This document shows positions 49,203 through 60,235 of a stretch of 64,000 nucleotides of DNA, one piece after another. The DNA is from Pythium myriotylum (taxonomy: Eukaryota > Oomycota > Peronosporomycetes > Pythiales > Pythiaceae), in contig JALJCQ010000015.1 in the NCBI GenBank assembly GCA_023091665.1, forward strand, positions 3,038,001 to 3,102,000, read 5' to 3'. Numbering within the stretch: position 1 is the first letter of the stretch; every line of letters begins with the position of its first letter. The notes beneath the pieces were generated by a model that worked only from the letters and a program-made list of their open reading frames with translations, searched no databases and had not been told where the DNA came from. The position numbers and the translations under genes were made by a program.

Positions 49203-51935
49203 ATGACAAGTTCGACGTCATTCTAGGCCTGCCATGGCTCCGTTCAAACGAGCCTTGGATCCGCTGGCGGCATCGATCCGTTACGATGCCCGCCGCTCGG
49301 TCATCAGGTGGCCACCTGATGTCGGTTCTGGAGCGTCCAGATGCACGTGGACGTGTGAAAGATGAGTGTGATGGCCTCACCAGTCACAAAGAGTCGACCT
49401 TTGTCGTCGAGCCAGCTGCCGGGGTCTGCGTAGAGCCGCAGACAGCGCCGAAGACATCTCGTGCGAGTGAGTCGCACGAGTCAAGTAAGGAAGATCCTCG
49501 TGCTGATAAGTCGCACGAGCCAAGAAGACAGTGCTTGCCACAGGGGCAGCACTATGAGAGGAAGGTCTCGACGTTTGCCGCAAGGAGGCAACGTCGACTC
49601 TCCGCCTCGACTAGAACGTCGAGCGATGAAGATCTCGCTGCAGTTGCGCAACTGCAGTTCGAGGAGTCAATGACGGGACGAGAGTGGGTGCATCCACACT
49701 CGAGGTCGTTGCGCCTCCGAAGTCAACTTTGGAGATCACCGCACTGCCCACGCTGGAACCCAAGCGGTTCTTGCAAGATCTACGTCAAGGAAAGATCACG
49801 CAGATCTGTATTCTCGTCGCGAAGGACGAATGTGCGACCGATATCCGGTCGGCAGTGGTGTTTGCTGAGAAGGAACGGCTTCTCAGCAGCTCATCGATGG
49901 ACGAGAGTGTTCTCGATGAGAAGACTCGGATTGAGCGGTACTCGGCTAAATCCTGGGAGTCGCTCAAGGGAAATCCTCTCTACAAGGATTTGGTCGAATT
50001 CGCGGATGTATTCCCCGAATCCGTGCCGGGCAAATTGCCGAAGGACAAAGGCATGCGGCACGAGATCGACCTGAAGCCAGGTTCGAAGTACTGTGTCATG
50101 AAGCAGTGGCCACTGCCTCGTGAACAGGTCGAAGCGATCGACAAGTTCTTCGTAGAACATCTCGCTGCTGGCCATGTGAGGGAGTCTACCTCCCCTCACA
50201 GCTCTCCGACCTTCTGTGTGCGCAAGGCAACAGGAGGGTGGCGGATTATACACGCTGTACGCGAACCTGAAGAAGTGTATCTTCGCGGCCAGCGAGATAC
50301 CCGTTCTTGGGTGTATAGTCGGCAAGAACGGCGTGCGCCCTGATCCCGAGAAGATCAGAGCGATCAAGGAGTGGCCGACGCCACTCGACGTCAAGGGACT
50401 GCGCAAGTTCCTTGGCCTCGCGGCGTACTTGCACAAGTACTCGCGCAACTACGCCGAGATGACTGTTCCTCTTTCTCGATTACTCAAGAAAGACACCAAG
50501 TGGACTTGGAACGCTGAGTGTCAGCGTTCCTTCGAAGGCATCAAGCAAAGCTTGATTGAATCGCCAGTTCTGGTGATCGCGGACCAGGACAAACCATTCC
50601 ACGTGATTTGTGACGCAAGCGACTTTGCCATCGGCGCAGCGCTGATGCAGTTCGACGACGCCGGCGCTGAGCGCATCGTCTGTTACCAGTCGCGTCAGCT
50701 GCAACCAGCTGAACGTAATTACCCAGTGCATGACAAGAGGCTCCTTGCCATGAAGTATGCGCTGACCAAGTTCCGCGTCTATCTGCTTGGAGATAGACCG
50801 TTCAAGGTCTTCACAGACCATGAGTCTTTGCGCACAGCTGTGAACAGCCCACACCTCTCGCAGCGTATGGCGAGGTGGCTGTCTTTCTTCGCGGAGTATA
50901 ACTTCTCCGTCGAGTACAAGCCCGGACGACTCAACGTCGTCGCGGATGCTCTGTCCCGTCGTCCAGACTCTGAGCCGACGGTCGTCGCCCAAGATTCCCT
51001 GACGCAGCGAGTGCGTTCAGCTCCAATATTCCGTCGTCGACCTTGCTCGACGACATTCGTGCTGCGAATGCACACGACCCTGAGGTCGTGCGCTTGCTGG
51101 CCTACCTTGTAGAGCCATCGCTGCAAGCGTTGAAGAGCTTGCCGGCTTCGTATCGATCGAAGGTTCATCGATACACGCAGCGGAACGGCCTGCTGTTCTA
51201 CAGCGCCGTTGCCGATGACACTCCGCGTGTCGTCGTGCCAGGAGATCATGATCTGCGCCTGCGGATCATGTACGAGTACCACGATTCTCCAGTGAGCGGA
51301 CATCGTAGACGTGAGAAGACATATCTCACGTTGAGTCGCGACTTTTATTGGCCTCGCCAATTCAAGTTCGTGCGCAAGTACGTCCGTGCTTGCGAGGTTT
51401 GCCAGCGAGTGAAGTCGGGACCTTCACTTCGCGCGCCGCTACAGTCTCTGCCGGTACCGACAGAGTGCTGGGAGTCCGTCTCCATGGACTTCATCTTCGG
51501 ATTTCCCGAAGATGAACAGAAGAACAACGGGATCCTCGTGTTCGTGGATCGTTTCAGCAAGATGGTGCATCTTGCTGCAGTTCCAGAGACGATCACAGCC
51601 GAAGGCTGCGCTCGCGTCTTCGTCGACACGGTGTTTCGAAACCATGGACTGCCACGAGAGCTCGTGTCAGATCGAGATCTACGGTTCACCGCGGAATTCT
51701 GGCGCGCCGTGTTCCGCTCCCTCGGAACACGAATCAAGATGTCGACCTCTGACCATCCTGAGACCGATGGTCAGACAGAGCTCGCGAACCGCGTGATCGA
51801 AGTGATTCTTCGAGGCTACGTTCACTCGTTCTCGAGTTGGAGTGAGTTTCTGCCGATGTTCGAATTCGCCATCAATAACTCTGGCTACGTCCACTCGTTC
51901 TCGAGTTGGAGTGAGTTTTTGCCGATGGTCGAATT
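49203..51935 (+). pseudogene. Pol remnant of element 2 with deleted RT core
   Basis: The protease tail and linker (to about 49680), RT N-terminus (49684 to about 50255), RT thumb plus RNase H (about 50260-51010) and integrase (51043-51935) lie in three alternating frames. At about 50255 the chain jumps from WRIIHA, before the palm, to LYANLKKC, after it. This deletes roughly 130 codons that include the FDD catalytic motif. RNase H (CDASDFAIG) and integrase HHCC/DDE motifs (SMDFIFG, SDRDLRF, QTELANR) remain recognisable. A 69-nt in-frame tandem duplication (51814-51882 and 51883 onward) precedes the element 3 insertion point. Confidence 0.8.
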
Positions 51936-52787
51936 TGTGGTGTAGCGGGCAGCAAAATTACTCTTGCTGAGCGCTTCCCACGTCAGCGTCTGTGCAGGAT
52001 TCGGTAACAACCGCACCCTGGACACAAATGCCCCAGTTCTTTGGTCTTGTACCCGTTCTGGGACCGTGGACTCGAGATCCCGCGTTGCAAGCGCGGAGAA
52101 GACAAGATCCGTTGAGCCTTGAGCGGAAGAGACGCGCCGCAGCGGTTACACGCGCGGCGTGGCCTGGATCCGGTGCGTAGCGCGACCGGCAGGACTTGAC
52201 ACGGGATCCGCGCCGCGAGGCTTGGATCCGACCTTGAAAACGACCTTGACCTTCCCACAGTGTCTCGGGACACTGGGACTTTAACGTGGGCTGCTTGCCA
52301 CCCACGGGACTTGAGGGTTGAAGCTGCACGAGGCGGGGGGCGCGCTGGGTTCTCCTGACCTTGACCGCAGCTGACGCGTGCCTCTGACCTTCCCTCTTGT
52401 TCGCCGCTTGGTCCGGGGACTTGAGCTTGAGGGGGGAAAATCGCAACTTGTTTGTTATCGGCCAGACACGTGTCCGGACCCAACTTATGTGGTCCACATA
52501 AATCCGGTTTTAACCCCGGATCCGGGTGTTCCACACAAAATCAGACCATGAGACACGAGATCCAGCACCTACCCTACGCCTACTACCTGTACCCTACATA
52601 TTAGCCTAATTAGCCTAGTCTAGCTTAAACTTCGCCTTTCCTTCTGAGACTCGGGACCCACAATGAGGGACATTAGGGCCCTCTGGATCCCCAACCGGAG
52701 CTCCTGCGGGACGGTTTAACCGTCGGATCCACGGGGTAGACGGTGGTGAGAGACCGCGGCCTCCCTCCTTCAATCCACATCACCACA
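51936..52787 (-). repeat. 3' LTR of element 3 (left in the window)
   Basis: 852 bp, bounded by TGTGGTG and CACCACA. By hand count it contains nine GATCC words, six of them GGATCC. The matching copy is at 62588-63440. Confidence 0.92.
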
Positions 52788-53841
52788 TCCGCCCCCAAGG
52801 TCGGTGGCTTTGCACAACGAGCGCGCCGACCTTGCTCCATTCTTCAATCGGCCGGCGCACGCGCGCACATGTCGAATCCGCCGCCTCCAGCTCCTTTGCG
52901 TGCACGCCGGCGCAGGGTCCGCCTCCTCGAGCGCTATGAAGAGACCGTCTGCCTTCACACTTGCCGCCAGGTCTGGATCCTTCGGCTGCCGTCTCGACTC
53001 AAGACGACAGCAGCGTCGCCTCCTTGATCTGCCCCAACTGCGACTTGCAAGATGTAGTGGATGGTCGGCCCCGTCTTGTCCGTGAACGGGTAGATCCACG
53101 CCCTTGTGGCGCAGCTTGCATCGGCCGCACCAGAACCTGCAAGCGTTCGTGTAGATGCTACTCAGGTTGCGCGGTTGACGCGTCGGATCCAGATCTTGAC
53201 GCCACATAGCCCAACAACGACGAAGGCAGCAGCTCCGACAGTAGAAGCAGCACCGTGGACCAAGCAGTCGAGTAGATCCGTCGATTGTCTGTTGTGAGGC
53301 TGCATAATCTTCAATACACGTTCTTGGCCTTCAATCAGTAGGTCTTCATCTTGGCTTGACACCTTAGCGACAGATTTTCACTCTTCAGCCTTGATTCTCG
53401 TCGATTCTTGCTTCACACGCCATGTTCACCCTTCATCTCCTTGGATCTACGCTTCAGATGCCGTCTTCCTGCGGATCCTCACTGTACATGCCGTTATCGA
53501 GTCGACTTGGCCGCATTCCGTCCGTTCCCACCCGTATCTCCGCAGATCTGGTCTCATCTCATCTTCCTCGCGTTGGATCCTCGCAACTCATCATGTCTTG
53601 CCTTAGATCCGCGGCTGTCGTCGTCCCTTCCCCTGGATCGGCTATGAAATTCACTGATCTCGACCTCTCCGCGTCGGATCTAGCCGCTCGCACCACTTCG
53701 ACTTGTAGTTCCAGTACAATTCCCCATACGACACTTCATATGCATATACATACACATGCTTCTTCAACATTCTGACTTCTGCTCTTCCCATGTGCACGCA
53801 AAAGTCAAGGGCCCTCTCAGACCCCATGGATCCTCACGGAT
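52788..53841 (-). other. 3' untranslated region of element 3
   Basis: About 1.05 kb between the end of pol and the LTR. The end next to the LTR is the polypurine tract. It is rich in GGATC words. Open frames on either strand are short, without domains, and I do not call an extra gene. Confidence 0.55.
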
Positions 53842-56640
53842 CTACACCACCGACGGCTCCTCGGTCGACTGCATCATCTGAAACCGATTACCAGCACGTT
53901 CCCGACGATTAAAATCGTAGATCAAGCCTCCACAGTTCAGATCCTCCTCACGAACCCACGTCGGGTCATCATACCCCTTCCACTTGACGTGGTACTCGAC
54001 ATAGCTCCGTGCATTCCTTGTCCTTGGTCGTACAACACGCCGATCCAACAGTTCTTCCACTTCGTACATTCCATCCTCCGGATCTGGCTCGAAACTGTCC
54101 TCAGGCAGAAGAGCCTCGTCGAAATCGAACCTCTGGTCTTCTGGTACACGAATCCGCACTTGTGGTCTCATTGGAGCTTCCCGACAAGGTTTTAGACGCG
54201 ACACATGTACCCACGGTGACAATCGGTAGCCGGATCCGTCAATCTCGAGCTTATACATGAAGCCGTCTCGGATCTCGCACACACGGAAGGGTCCGTGCCA
54301 CTTGTGAGCTAATTTCCTTGCCAAACCCTCCTTAACTCGTTCAATATACAGCCACACTTGAGATCCGACCTCCAGAGGATGTACCGTCACGTCAGCGTTC
54401 GCCCTGTCTGCTCTCTCGGCTTGTGCAGCTTGGATCCTGGCGTTGGCCTCACGACGCGCATAAGTGTACTGTCGTTGAATCCGGAACCTCCATCGTAGTG
54501 GATCCAGGTCCTGGGTCTCTGTACTGCCACACAGCAGCGTGCTCTCCAAAGTAGTCTTCGGATCCCAGCCGTGGATCAAGTAAAACGGCGTTTCGTTACG
54601 GATCCGATCGTGCGACGTGTTGATGGCAAACACCAATCGCTCGGCGTAATCATCCCAGTCTCGCTGTCCTTCGTCTTCCACGTACATACGTAGTGCCCTT
54701 GTAAGTGTCTGTACCATCCTCTCCGCGGATCCGTTGGCCTGCGGCCGATACGCCATCGTAGCTCTCTGGCGCTGGCCCATCAGCTTGTTGAAGGCTGCAA
54801 AGAATTCAGCCATGAATCCGGGTTCTCGATCGTGGCGGATACATTCACTCGCTCCGAATCTTCGAAACACACACTCTTCGTACGCCTCAGCCACCACCGG
54901 GGCGGATCTGCTGCTATTTGCCTTCGCGATCACGTATCCGGAGAATAGATCCACCCACAGTAGCAGTTCTGTGTTGCCTCGATGACTCTTGGGCATAGAG
55001 GGGACGTGATCCATTGCAATTACTTGAAAAGGATACGTAGCTTGTACATTCCCAGGTGATGGACCTCGGATCCACGGCCTTCCCTTGCCTGTCTGACAGT
55101 CTTGACAGCTCCCCACATACTGCTGTACATCCCTGTACATAGATCTCCAATAACAGTACCGTCGGATCTTCGCATAGGTACGAGTGACTCCTTGGTGACC
55201 TCCCTCAACACTCGTGTGGTAGTGGTGGAGCACATCGTCGATTAACGTAGTCGGAATCACCAATCGCACGTCTAGATCCTCGGATCCGTGACGTTTCGGG
55301 CGGCTCACGTAATACAGTAGTCCATCCTCGTCAACTTCGAAGTCATCTGCCACCTTAGCACACCTCTGGAGCCTTGCACTGTCCAATCGAGTCAGATCTC
55401 CGGCTAGAAAGAGTTTTAGGTCTTGGATCCACACTTCTTCCTCTTGTGCAACGCGGATCCGGTCTATACGCAGCTTCGCAATCATTCCAGGGTCGTGAAC
55501 CTCATTCACGCGTCGATCCTGAGCCGGATCCCCGTCAGCAGTGCTTAGATCCCTTATTTCCCGTCTCGTTTGGACCGCATACACTCTGTTCACATCAGAC
55601 CCTGGATCTGCCACTTGGATCACCTCACCGAGACGATTCACTGTCTCTAGGTCCTTTCTCAGCTCTGGATCCACTGTATCCGTCCCACTTTGCGCCTGTA
55701 GAGCCCTTGTAGCAAGCAGATCCGCCGCGGCGTTCCACTCTCTCTTCACGTGTACTAAGTCGCACCGTCTCAGGGTCTGGACCTTTTTGCAGGCCTCTGC
55801 ATGGAGCAACTGTAGTCCTGGGGCTCGACACTCCATCTCCCCTCGGATCTGACTGACTACCAACTTTGAGTCACCACAAATGACCAGATCCTTGAGGTTC
55901 AGCTCTGTAGCCATCTTGTGGACGAGCAAAAATCCACGATACTCGGCCTCATTCACTGTGATGTCGTCGAAATACTCGGACGCACTCAGAATCACTGTCC
56001 ACTCAGGTAATTTCCACAGGATCGCACTACAGGAGCCGCCCTTTCGCTTAGATCTCGCCGAGCCATCAAAGCTAGCGACAATCACTCTTGTATCTGACGG
56101 CAGGGTCGGCACTGGGACCTGGATCCGTGGCCTCCGCTTGACCGTGAGGGGCGAGATGGCCTCGAGAGCTTCATTCATGTGGTCTCTAGGAGAGGATCCT
56201 GCGGCGACAAGTCCTAGAAAGCCGTGGATCTCTTCGACCCCCTTCTGGATTTCCAATGACCAGCCTGATAACATAGCGGCCCATATAGCTAGTCGGCCCT
56301 GCAGACCCTTGGTCTTCCAGAGCCAACCCAGCGTCGACGTCGCTGTGAGCACGCGGATCTTCCTACCAGCAAGCATATTATAGCAGACATCGAGGACTCT
56401 GAGCAGGGCGAGGATCTCGCCCTCGGCCTCCGAGTAGTTTCGTTCGTGCTGCTTGGTCACGCGACTAGTGAAACGGACAGGTTCGTACACATCGTCGTAA
56501 GCCTGAAGTACTGCACCTGAGATGGACCATTTTGTCGCGTACACAGCGACGACCACATCACGGGCAGGATCAAAGTGCCTCAGCCTTGGAGCCTCAAGGA
56601 TTCGTCGTTTGAGCATCTCGAAAGCACGTTCCGCCTTCTC
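53842..56640 (-). CDS. Element 3 pol C-terminal half: RH, second RNase H, integrase, chromodomain
   Basis: About 930 codons open from just after an in-frame TAG (56641-56643) to the stop at 53842. Domains in order: a degenerate retroviral RNase H (VYATKWSIS where DAS is expected; TATSTL where TDH is expected); a second, intact-looking RNase H with Asp in ASFDGSAR, Glu in NEAEYRGF, Asp in CGDSKLVVSQ and Asp in WNAAADLLA; an integrase with HHCC finger (HHYHTSVEGGH..CQDC) and DDE residues (MDHVP, HDREPGF, SAERMVQ); and a C-terminal chromodomain (YEVEELLDRRV..YHVKWKGYDDPTW). Dual RNase H gypsy elements are known, with the first RH decaying to a connection domain. This is the best preserved part of the element. 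Confidence 0.87.
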   Translation of the reverse strand, partial: EKAERAFEMLKRRILEAPRLRHFDPARDVVVAVYATKWSISGAVLQAYDDVYEPVRFTSRVTKQHERNYSEAEGEILALLRVLDVCYNMLAGRKIRVLTATSTLGWLWKTKGLQGRLAIWAAMLSGWSLEIQKGVEEIHGFLGLVAAGSSPRDHMNEALEAISPLTVKRRPRIQVPVPTLPSDTRVIVASFDGSARSKRKGGSCSAILWKLPEWTVILSASEYFDDITVNEAEYRGFLLVHKMATELNLKDLVICGDSKLVVSQIRGEMECRAPGLQLLHAEACKKVQTLRRCDLVHVKREWNAAADLLATRALQAQSGTDTVDPELRKDLETVNRLGEVIQVADPGSDVNRVYAVQTRREIRDLSTADGDPAQDRRVNEVHDPGMIAKLRIDRIRVAQEEEVWIQDLKLFLAGDLTRLDSARLQRCAKVADDFEVDEDGLLYYVSRPKRHGSEDLDVRLVIPTTLIDDVLHHYHTSVEGGHQGVTRTYAKIRRYCYWRSMYRDVQQYVGSCQDCQTGKGRPWIRGPSPGNVQATYPFQVIAMDHVPSMPKSHRGNTELLLWVDLFSGYVIAKANSSRSAPVVAEAYEECVFRRFGASECIRHDREPGFMAEFFAAFNKLMGQRQRATMAYRPQANGSAERMVQTLTRALRMYVEDEGQRDWDDYAERLVFAINTSHDRIRNETPFYLIHGWDPKTTLESTLLCGSTETQDLDPLRWRFRIQRQYTYARREANARIQAAQAERADRANADVTVHPLEVGSQVWLYIERVKEGLARKLAHKWHGPFRVCEIRDGFMYKLEIDGSGYRLSPWVHVSRLKPCREAPMRPQVRIRVPEDQRFDFDEALLPEDSFEPDPEDGMYEVEELLDRRVVRPRTRNARSYVEYHVKWKGYDDPTWVREEDLNCGGLIYDFNRRERAGNRFQMMQSTEEPSVV

Positions 56641-57896
56641 CTACTGCAGGGATCCTTCCATGGGTCTCGGATCCAGATCCGTGACAGTTTCAGGATCTGT
56701 GACAGATCCCAGACCCCCGACGGTTACAGAACCTGTGACAGGTGTCAGATCCGATATCGACCGAGGTCTATATTGATCTTGACGTTGTAATTGACCGGAT
56801 AAATGTCCATTCGAGCTCAATACGGGTTTCCACTCATAAAGGACGGCCGCAATCGTCGCGAAGTCGTCCACAAAGCGACTATAGTAGTTGACACTTCCCA
56901 GGAAGGACTGCATAGCACGTAGAGTTGTCGGGAACGCCAGATCCTTCAGCGCAAAGGGATCCTTGAGATTTGGAAGGATTTCTGAGGATCCACTTTGTGT
57001 CCGAGGTATTCTACCACGGGAACGCCCCAGACACTCTTCTCGACACTGATAGACAGGTTCCAATAGACACACGCGTCCAGAAAGCGTTCAACAAGGTCAC
57101 AGAGCTGAATCCAGGTCTTCGCCGGCAACAAGAAGTCATCAATGTAGGATCGGCGCTGCATGAGCGACCCTTCGCTCGGATCCGCGACTTTTCCGTTCTC
57201 AAACACGTCCGAGGAGTGGGATCCGATGGGATCCGGGCTTCTATCGACAGGATCCGCTGGGTAAACCTCAGACCCGCCATTATTAGAGATCCTGAAGGTA
57301 TTATAGACCACATTGTCGACAATCCGCTGGTAGATCTGAGGTGCATTCTTTAAACCGAAGGGCGTACGGGTCCACTCATACAAACCGAAGGGAGTAATGA
57401 ATGCTGAGATCTTCTGAGCCCGTGGCGTCATCCGAACGACCCAAAAACCACTAGCCATGTCTAGAGAGCAAAACCACAGCATTCCTTCAAGATTTTCGAG
57501 CAGATCCGAGACTAGAGGCATCGGATACACCATGAGTACCGTCAGGGCGTTGACTACCCGGTAGTCAGTACAGAGTCGAATCTCTCCGTTCTTCTTCTTG
57601 ATGATTACGATCGGCGAGGCCCACGGAGACTTCGAAGGACGGATCAGACCATTCTTAAGCAGACCTTTGAGCAACTTAAACAGCTTTTCCAGAAATTCTG
57701 GGCGGACCTTGCGTACAGGCTGAGCCACTGGCTTGGCATTGCCGACATCAATATCACAGATGACGCCGTTGGCTGCCGGCGGCATAGCATCGCCTTTGCC
57801 CATCAGAACCTGGGATCTACGCCAAATAATATCCCTGAGACGATCCAGATCCTCCTTAGAGCTGACAGACGGGTCTCCGACGTTGAGATCTTCCTT
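56641..57896 (-). pseudogene. Element 3 reverse transcriptase, frame-broken
   Basis: RT frame from just after a TGA (57897-57899) to 56946: GVICDIDVG.. leader, PWASPIVIIKKKNGEIRLCTDYR, LDMASGFWVV, FGLKNAPQIYQRIVDN and the catalytic YIDDFLLPA. About 45 extra residues rich in Asp, Pro and Ser sit between the IYQRIVDN helix and YIDD. The chain then shifts to the -1 frame near 56960-57000 to continue as the thumb (SFLGSVNYYSRFVDDF, to about 56830). A short Thr/Val/Asp/Pro-rich insert follows, encoded by GGATCC-like repeats, and a TAG at 56641. The catalytic Asp pair is intact, but expression would need one frameshift and two readthrough events. Confidence 0.8.
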
Positions 57897-60225
57897 TCAG
57901 AGCGGATTTCGGCTCTCACCATCGGATCCATGACCGATATCCGGTAAAACTGCAAACCCTGCTTCTAAATCCTCCACCAGAGGATCAGAACCTTCGATAA
58001 TCACTACTTCATCAACTGCGCCAGCCAGATCCAGGTCGAGGTCCGTTACTTTCGACACAAGCATGATACGTGGGACCTCGGAGGCCTCGATTAAGTCATA
58101 AGACGACAGATCTGAGTTGCAAAACGCCGGATCCACACAGTTAAGCACCGAAATATTATTCTGAACGTTGGGATCCGATTGCTGAGCCTCTCGAATGTGC
58201 GGATCCGCACTGGAAACGGGGAATTCAACCTCCGAAGTCGATCTTAAGCACCTTTCGAGCAAATCAACACCGCTGGACACCTGATTCACAGCCGATACAC
58301 CCTCTTGAACGTCACAAGCAATAAAGTCATCGTCTGGATCATGGATCTGAGCACTAGGAGACCGGACAACACCTGCATGATGATGAACTACGGCTGGAAC
58401 AGTGGGATCCGAACCGGAAATTGCAGATGAGGCCCCTTGGAGCTCGAAAATAGCCAAATTAACGTCTTTGCGTGATGGATCTTCCTCCTGAGCATGGATT
58501 TGGCCTTCTGAGGTAGCAGGAACATACTCATACGAAGTCTTAGAGACACTAGATGCAAGATCCACGCAGGATCCAGCTAGATGAGCATCCTTGACGGCGA
58601 AATCGACCTTCTTGACAGGGATCTGAATATTTTTCACCACGTTAACTCCACCAAAAGGCCGATTCATCGCTCTGAGGCGGGGATCCGAGCCCGAATGCGA
58701 CGCTAAGTCAATCCGAGGATCAGAAACCGTAAGAATAGCAGCACCAACGGCAGCATCTTCGACGTGAGGTGGGATTCGAGTCTCTGAGGTCGCACTAGAA
58801 ATACTCTGCGATGGATTTGCGGTGTTTTCCTTTCGCGTACAGCCAGACCCAGCCGAGTACACCCCTTTGACCACCGAATCAGTGCCCAAAGCACACAAAC
58901 GACCATCCGGAGTGGAAGAAACACCCGCTAGCGATGGATCCACACTGCGAACCCCGAGATCCACGTCCTTAAGAGTCAAACCGTCCCTGTCGACCACAGA
59001 ATCAATTCTTGAAGCGACTTTTGCGGCTTCTATGTCCAGATCCTGGTTACTACGTTGGAGATCCGAGTTGACAGACGTCGGATTCGACGGCTTCGACAAT
59101 CTTGACTTCGTCGAAAGCCCAGAACCGGCCTCTCCTTCATCTTGAACCTTTCTTTGGCGACCTAGAACGCGGATCTGGTTAGGATCACGTCGTAGAATAC
59201 TCTTAGGAGTAGGATAATCGCGTCTTTCGACCTTGGGAGTAGTATCCACCGATTCCATCGGTAAATCCTCTTCGTCCTGATCTTGTGTAGCAGAATACGC
59301 AAGATTCTTCCACTCAGCACTCCTCCGTGACCCATCCATGACAAAACCCGGCTTCCTTGGCACAGAACCCCTCGACATCCACACTCCGACCAAATCGAGC
59401 GTACTGAGTCGGATCCTTTTGTCAGAAACGTTCGTTACGCGAACGATAATGGGAATTCCAGCCTGTGAGTGCACAATAGATGTAACCCACGTTGGATCTC
59501 GCCGAATCCAGAGAACCTGATCGTTGTGACGACCTGCTTTGACGTCGACTGACGCCCCAACATCCAAGATCCGAACTGAATCCGGGTAGATCGGCCTTGC
59601 ATGCGAACTGAAGAGCTGTCGACGCCCTTCGAACCGCACATAGACATCACCAGGCAGACAAACGGATCCGTCTGCGGCATCAACACGAACGGCTGCTCTT
59701 GTCATGAAGTCTAGACCCAGGATCAGATCCTGTCCTTCCATCGGACCAGCCAAGAGCGTGAGTTCGTAGACGAGCTCATTGGCCAGAGTCAGCTTCACCA
59801 CACAGGATCCGTCGGTCTGGTGCTGGGATCCACCGATTCCTTGGCTTGAGAACTGTCGATCTTCACTCCTAGCTTGTGCGCAAAGCTAGAACTGATGAGA
59901 GAGACTTCCGCCCCTGTATCGAACAGCACCTTCGCCCCTGTATCGTTGATCTTGGCCAGAGCTTTAGCCCGATAGGTCCATTGCTCCGGTTTCACCGACT
60001 TCCACCATCCTTTCCTCTCGTGAGGACGAAGTTGGATCTTCATGACCTTCTTCACAGACGATCGATCGAACTCGTCCACCACTGGACTTGGATCCGACTT
60101 GACTTCCACCACACCAGTCTCAGCGTCAACAAATGTATTAGCTTTAACCGTTCCCTTCTTGCCTACATCACTGTAAGCGACGGGTGAACGCTCGGCGCAC
60201 ACTAGCCCCCGAGCTAGCGAGCGTT
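57897..60225 (-). pseudogene. Element 3 protease and long Asp/Ser-rich linker
   Basis: The protease starts in the -1 frame after Gag. Its active-site motif is VLFDTGAEVSLIS (about 59895-59935). The protease frame ends at 59795, but its homologous continuation (GSCVVKLTLANELVYEL, then DLILGLDFM) lies in the -1 frame, so one base was gained or lost near 59860. From about 59400 to 57900 the frame encodes a low-complexity linker packed with SDP, GSDP and DPS words produced by recurrent GGATCC motifs. It ends in TGA (57897-57899), in frame with the RT that follows. No known domain is seen in the linker. Confidence 0.75.
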
Positions 60226-60235
60226 CTAGTTTAAA
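60186..60235 (-). promoter_or_regulatory. Gag-protease -1 frameshift signal of element 3
   Basis: On the minus strand the Gag frame ends GCT TTA AAC TAG, giving the slippery heptamer T TTA AAC (60235-60229) immediately before the stop (60228-60226). A perfect 9-bp stem follows (GAACGCTCG 60226-60218 with CGAGCGTTC 60194-60186), enclosing an inner 5-bp hairpin (CTAGC/GCTAG, 60217-60202). The -1 frame after the slip leads straight into the protease. Confidence 0.8.

Larger units (their letters stand above)
47357..51935 (+). mobile_element. Ty3/gypsy retrotransposon element 2, left part
   Basis: Begins with a 329-bp LTR (TGTAACGGGG..GTTACA), a TGGTAGCACTT primer-binding site, gag and a decayed pol. 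It is interrupted in the integrase at 51936 by element 3 and resumes at 63441, running off the window. Its 3' LTR is therefore not visible. It is a relative of element 1 by Gag, RT and integrase similarity, but clearly more degraded. Confidence 0.88.
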
